In this document: positions 60,981 through 64,000 of the stretch, piece by piece
Position numbering within the stretch: position 1 is the first letter of the stretch
Layout of the letters: the number at the start of each line of letters is the position of its first letter
Assembly (NCBI RefSeq): GCF_003286595.3
Contig: NZ_CP132985.1
Span: 1,922,001-1,986,000, forward strand
Origin: Aerococcus mictus
GTDB lineage: Bacteria; Bacillota; Bacilli; Lactobacillales; Aerococcaceae
DNA length: 64,000 bases
Reading direction: 5' to 3'
Translations under genes and position numbers: made by a program
Notes under the pieces: generated by a model
The model's database searches: none
What the model saw: only the letters and a program-made list of their open reading frames with translations
What the model was told of the DNA's origin: nothing

Positions 60981-61790
60981 CTATTTTATTTCCGTCAAAC
61001 TCGCAATGAGTTTCTCCTCTAATTCTTTTTGTTGAGAAGCGGTCAGTTGGTTGGAAACTCTGACAATTACGGTCCCCACCACACGATGAGATCCAGGTGA
61101 AATAGGACTGCCGTCAAAGGCACCCAGATAAGTGTTTCGCTTTTCTGCGTCTTCTGCAGTTTGATACACTTCTATACTGCCACCAGCCTCTGTTCCCTTG
61201 TCAATCAAACTATTTCCGAAGACTTCCTCTTGATTGACCAAATTGTAGGAGAAATAGACTTGTGCGGTATAACCGCCTTGCTTTCCAAGCTGTTTATTAG
61301 GATCATTATCTTCCGTAACGGCAGAAATACCTGTCACGCCTTCAACAGACTGTATCCGTTCGATCACAAATTTTTCTTCTGGAGCGGTTACTTGTTTGAG
61401 TTGCTTCACGCTATCCTCATAAGCTTTCTTGGTGTCTGCGATTTCTTGAGTGACACTTGTGTAGTCTGCCTTGTTGAGTTTTTCTGTTTCACTTTTTAGT
61501 TCTTCTAGTTTCTTGGGCTGTTCAGGAACCTCTACTTTAGCTGATTTTGCCTGAGATACCGCTGTTTCAAGCTTGCCAATCGCCTGTTCATCGAGTGCTT
61601 TCTCATTCTTTTTCACTAAATCTTCCGCATCAGCGATTTGTTTATCGAGGTCCGTATTCATTTTTTCTACTTTACCCGACACCTCTTTGAAACTATCAAT
61701 TGCTGCCCTTTCTTCTTTTGACGTACACCCCGATAACAAGGCCACAAAAACTAGAACAACCGCTATAAAAGACTTCCAATTTCTCGACAT
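60981..61790 (-). CDS. Lipoprotein with coiled-coil region
   Basis: A 269-residue exported lipoprotein. The signal peptide ends in the lipobox LLSGC near residue 22. A helical stretch follows (residues about 30-135, rich in K, E and A, likely coiled coil), then a beta-rich domain (VEGVTGISAVTEDNDPNKQL to VRVSNQLTASQQKELEEKL). Similar proteins occur in streptococci with unknown role. ATG 61790 is chosen for spacing from AGGAGG; a second ATG three codons upstream is only one base from it. Confidence 0.8.
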   Translation of the reverse strand: MSRNWKSFIAVVLVFVALLSGCTSKEERAAIDSFKEVSGKVEKMNTDLDKQIADAEDLVKKNEKALDEQAIGKLETAVSQAKSAKVEVPEQPKKLEELKSETEKLNKADYTSVTQEIADTKKAYEDSVKQLKQVTAPEEKFVIERIQSVEGVTGISAVTEDNDPNKQLGKQGGYTAQVYFSYNLVNQEEVFGNSLIDKGTEAGGSIEVYQTAEDAEKRNTYLGAFDGSPISPGSHRVVGTVIVRVSNQLTASQQKELEEKLIASLTEIK

Positions 61791-62023
61791 CTCCCTCATA
61801 CCTCCTATGAATTATATTTGTAAGCTCTTACATATAGTTTATAGTTTTCTCTCATAGAAGGAAAGAGGGAAATAGGATTTATTATTCTTATGTAACGCAA
61901 GCTCTCATCATGGCTTCCGCTAGACCAAGCCTTAGTCTTACGAGGTGGGGCATTTATTATAGAAGGTTGTCTCATTGATAGGCTAACGATAAAATTACAA
62001 TAAAAAGAATAGGAGGTTTTCTT

Positions 62024-62286
62024 ATGAATATTCATTCTGTTTCAGATTTGATAAACCAATTTCCTGAAGTTGAAGAGGAAGTCCTAAATCTGGCCGCCCT
62101 GTCTTTTTAACTAAAAATGGCTATAGCACCATGGTACTGATGAGTAATGACCAACACGAATTCATGACTCAAGATATTGAAATCAGGCTCGATGAAGCGG
62201 ATCATCTGACAGCGTCCACAGATACAAGATATAGTCTCGATGAAGTGGTTGAACGCATCAAGGAAGGTATTAACCAGCATGCCTAA
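62024..62286 (+). pseudogene. Phd/YefM-type antitoxin, frameshifted
   Basis: AGGAGG precedes ATG 62024. The frame MNIHSVSDLINQFPEVEEEV then stops early. The expected continuation SGRPVFLTKNGYSTMVLMS, then DEVVERIKEGINQHA, is in another frame, joined by a one-base shift near 62083, and stops at 62286. It matches the Phd/YefM antitoxin pattern. It overlaps the next gene by eight bases, as in real toxin-antitoxin operons. Confidence 0.75.
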
Positions 62287-62533
62287 GTATCACATTCGTA
62301 TTCTTCCAAGCTTTGAAGAAGGTTTAAATCAATTGTCGCTTAAATTGTTTTAACATTATCCAAGTCAGCTGCAGCTATGAATCTTGTAGAAAACACTTGC
62401 AGCAATTGAAAACGCTCAAACGAGAATGTCCTTACTAGTCTCTAACTATTCTATCTTCTATGTTGTGATTGACTCCGTGATAAAAATCCGTCGCATGCTC
62501 TACAGCAAGCGACAGCTTGATTATCACCTGTAA
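62279..62533 (+). pseudogene. ParE/RelE-type toxin, decayed
   Basis: Starts MPKYHIRILPSFEEGLNQ, then meets several in-frame stops between 62350 and 62400. The end, NYSIFYVVIDSVIKIRRMLY then SKRQLDYHL, is clear ParE/RelE-type C-terminus. Both genes of the pair are broken, so the module is dead. Confidence 0.7.
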
Positions 62534-62551
62534 AGAAAGGTTCTATAATAA

Positions 62552-62587
62552 AAGGGCAAGCCACTTTACTATAAATGGCCTGCCCTT
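62552..62587 (-). terminator. Terminator after the 62664 gene
   Basis: AAGGGCAAGCCA (62552-62563) pairs with TGGCCTGCCCTT (62576-62587). On the minus strand TTTATTATAG follows. Confidence 0.75.
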
Positions 62588-62663
62588 CTTGAATTACTTT
62601 TTATATTTTTTAATTTATTTAAGACTGCATATCTATCTTCCCGCAATAGGTAATAGTAATCCC

Positions 62664-63341
62664 TTATTGTTCAACGTCCACTTCGATGGTTGCGACTGGA
62701 GAAGGATTTGTTGAATTCATCGGAACATAATCAATTTGAATTTTTTGTGGTTTATGTTCTTGATCTGCATACATAAAATAGACTTGTGAATCTGCTGATC
62801 TGCCAGGAGCTATTTCGTCATAACCTGTTTGTTTACTAATGCGCTCCAAGGCATGCCCTTCTTCATCATAAACTTGGAGATCATGGGTATTTACTACAAA
62901 ATTCTTCGGTAAATCATAATTTTTATAACTAAAATTAATCACAACAATTCTACTCGAATCGAAATAATCACTATTATGCATATAATTAGGCAAACTATCA
63001 GGATTAGCACTAGCGGACTTTATCGTTAATGATGCCTTATTTCCATCAGCAGTTTCTAAAATAACTTCTTCATTAGCCTTACTAATCGGTTTCTTATTTG
63101 CTTCGGAATCTGTAGGATGTTCCCCTTGTGAGTCTTGTGACGCAGCCTGAGAAGAACTCTCTGCCGGATGATTATTGGAATGATCTACAGGTACAATTGC
63201 AAGTAATAATAGACCAGCTAATACGATTATAGTCCATACATACCACTTCTTATACCAAGGTTTCACCTGCACACTTTCATATAATTTTCCATCTTCACCA
63301 ATAAACTGGTTCTTTTTCAAATTTTTATTCTTATCGCTCAT
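62664..63341 (-). CDS. Membrane-anchored extracellular protein, DUF5067/DUF4352-like
   Basis: A 225-residue protein. A cytoplasmic N-terminus (residues 1-35) is followed by one membrane helix (YVWTIIVLAGLLLLAIV near 38-54), a serine/glutamine-rich linker and an extracellular immunoglobulin-like domain (about 95-225; SRIVVINFSYKNYDLPKNF, GRSADSQVYFMY). The pattern resembles DUF5067/DUF4352 domains of Firmicutes surface proteins. Function unknown. ATG 63341 follows AAAGGAAG. It follows the hsdR-like gene in the same direction. Confidence 0.72.
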   Translation of the reverse strand: MSDKNKNLKKNQFIGEDGKLYESVQVKPWYKKWYVWTIIVLAGLLLLAIVPVDHSNNHPAESSSQAASQDSQGEHPTDSEANKKPISKANEEVILETADGNKASLTIKSASANPDSLPNYMHNSDYFDSSRIVVINFSYKNYDLPKNFVVNTHDLQVYDEEGHALERISKQTGYDEIAPGRSADSQVYFMYADQEHKPQKIQIDYVPMNSTNPSPVATIEVDVEQ

Positions 63342-63391
63342 TATAGTCTTCCTTTCCATCTAAACTCTACGTTCTAACCCCCCAAAAGTCG

Positions 63392-64000
63392 CTACACATC
63401 ATAAGGCATAATTTTCTCTTTAATCAGGTCTTTATAGCCATGACGTATTTTTTTACGATACTGTAATTTGGACTTAGGATTCTGAGTGTTTTCCTTATAA
63501 GCTTCAAAATCAGCTGTATTAATCATTTCACTTTCGCCAATTTGTGGGCCTTCACGGTCTTCATCATAGTTAGCGGCGACGTATTTCAATAACTCTTCAT
63601 TTAGAAATTCTGCCTTGGCATAGTCTTCTAATACGCGTTCCTTGTAACCATTAATCTCATTGGCTAATATTTCATCCGTGGACTGATTTTTATATTTTTC
63701 CGGACTTGAGATAATGGCTTGGAAAATATCACGAATTTTTTCACTCAATTCAGGTTTACGGCGGCCAAATTCATCAATGGTCTTTTCAGCTTCCTGTTTG
63801 AATTTCTCTTTGTCTTGTTCTTCCGTTGATTCACGGTAACGGTCAATCAGAAGGACGAGGTAATCATAATCAATCTGCTCTGTCCGAACCGATTCAATCT
63901 CATATTCGATATCAATTGGATAATCTTCCTCAAGCTCATCCTCATCATTCATTTCTTCCTTAATCCGTTCGATGAGATTCTTATAAGCACCGGTATAGTC
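63392..64000 (-). CDS. hsdR: C-terminal part of a probable type I restriction HsdR subunit (partial)
   Basis: The frame is open from the right edge through DYTGAYKNLIERIKEE into the ATG at 63952 and on to the stop at 63392, so this is the tail of a longer gene. The acidic helical sequence (DYPIDIEYEIESVRTEQIDY near the start, then NGYKERVLEDYAKAEFLNEE) fits the C-terminal domain of type I restriction R subunits. The motor and nuclease domains lie outside the window. An unrelated helical protein cannot be excluded. Confidence 0.62.
   Translation of the reverse strand, partial: DYTGAYKNLIERIKEEMNDEDELEEDYPIDIEYEIESVRTEQIDYDYLVLLIDRYRESTEEQDKEKFKQEAEKTIDEFGRRKPELSEKIRDIFQAIISSPEKYKNQSTDEILANEINGYKERVLEDYAKAEFLNEELLKYVAANYDEDREGPQIGESEMINTADFEAYKENTQNPKSKLQYRKKIRHGYKDLIKEKIMPYDV

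Noticed and set aside
1-64000. CRISPR arrays, rRNA or tRNA genes
   Set aside because: I saw no regularly spaced repeats, no rRNA-like stretches and no cloverleaf with a T-loop GTTCGA-type motif at a plausible position; a tRNA scan would be decisive.

Overview
The window comes from a low-GC Gram-positive bacterium of the Lactobacillales. The evidence is the AGGAGG-type ribosome binding sites, the many PTS sugar transporters, CcpA (cre)-like sites, PRD (BglG-type) regulators and a mur gene order like that of staphylococci. An Aerococcaceae member (Aerococcus-like) is my best guess, but this is inference from gene content only. Most of the DNA is AT-rich. The stretch from about 52.2 to 57.8 kb is visibly richer in G+C and looks acquired. 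I saw no rRNA, tRNA or CRISPR array.

Region 1 (1-31 kb) is an archipelago of sugar-phosphate operons, nearly all on the minus strand. (A) 271-4685 holds a 6-phosphogluconate dehydrogenase-like enzyme, a UlaE-like epimerase, YjbQ, a triosephosphate isomerase-like protein and a class II aldolase, with a divergent SorC-type regulator at 4838. (B) An IS3-family element (5823-7466) separates this from an ascorbate-type PTS (C, B and A subunits), transketolase, DeoC and a PRD regulator (7544-14523). That operon has a cre site laid over its promoter. (C) 14746-20540 holds HxlB, a ribulose-phosphate 3-epimerase, a second YjbQ, a galactitol-type PTS (B, C, A) and a second PRD regulator. (D) 21200-24148 holds ManA and a fructose PTS. 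(E) 25124-30322 holds a second fructose-type PTS with HxlB, HxlA, a second ManA and an RpiR regulator. Together these import sugars or polyols as phosphates and feed them to the pentose-phosphate and ribulose-monophosphate enzymes.

Region 2 (30.5-40.7 kb) has a second SorC-type regulator, a D-2-hydroxyacid dehydrogenase and an AEC permease with a CitAB-type two-component system whose kinase lacks a recognisable ATP-binding core. It is followed by a complete but decayed MurNAc operon (mupG-murQ-murP-murR), in which every gene has a frameshift or stop.

Region 3 (40.8-52.2 kb) carries a LysR-controlled quinate/shikimate set (shikimate/quinate dehydrogenase, MFS carrier, type I dehydroquinase, CitMHS permease). 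Next to it are two fumarate-reductase-like flavoproteins: one fused to a flavinylatable FMN-binding domain, the other with that domain as a separate 89-residue subunit. An internally deleted copy of the 30.5 kb SorC regulator lies between them, with an SDR dehydrogenase and a TetR-like regulator.

Region 4 (52.2-57.9 kb) is the most unusual. It is a compact phage-derived block: S24/CI-like repressor, divergent palindromic operators, a replisome-organiser (DnaD-like) gene split in two, two unknown small genes, a sigma-70-like factor, DUF1659 and DUF2922 proteins, an XhlA-like protein, a holin and a CHAP endolysin. It has no integrase, terminase, capsid or tail gene. I read it as a domesticated, repressor- and sigma-controlled lysis or DNA-release module.

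Region 5 (57.9-64 kb) holds accessory genes: a TPM-like membrane protein, an AAA/DUF4143 ATPase, a lipoprotein, a decayed Phd-ParE toxin-antitoxin pair, a membrane-anchored protein and the end of a probable type I restriction HsdR subunit that runs off the window.
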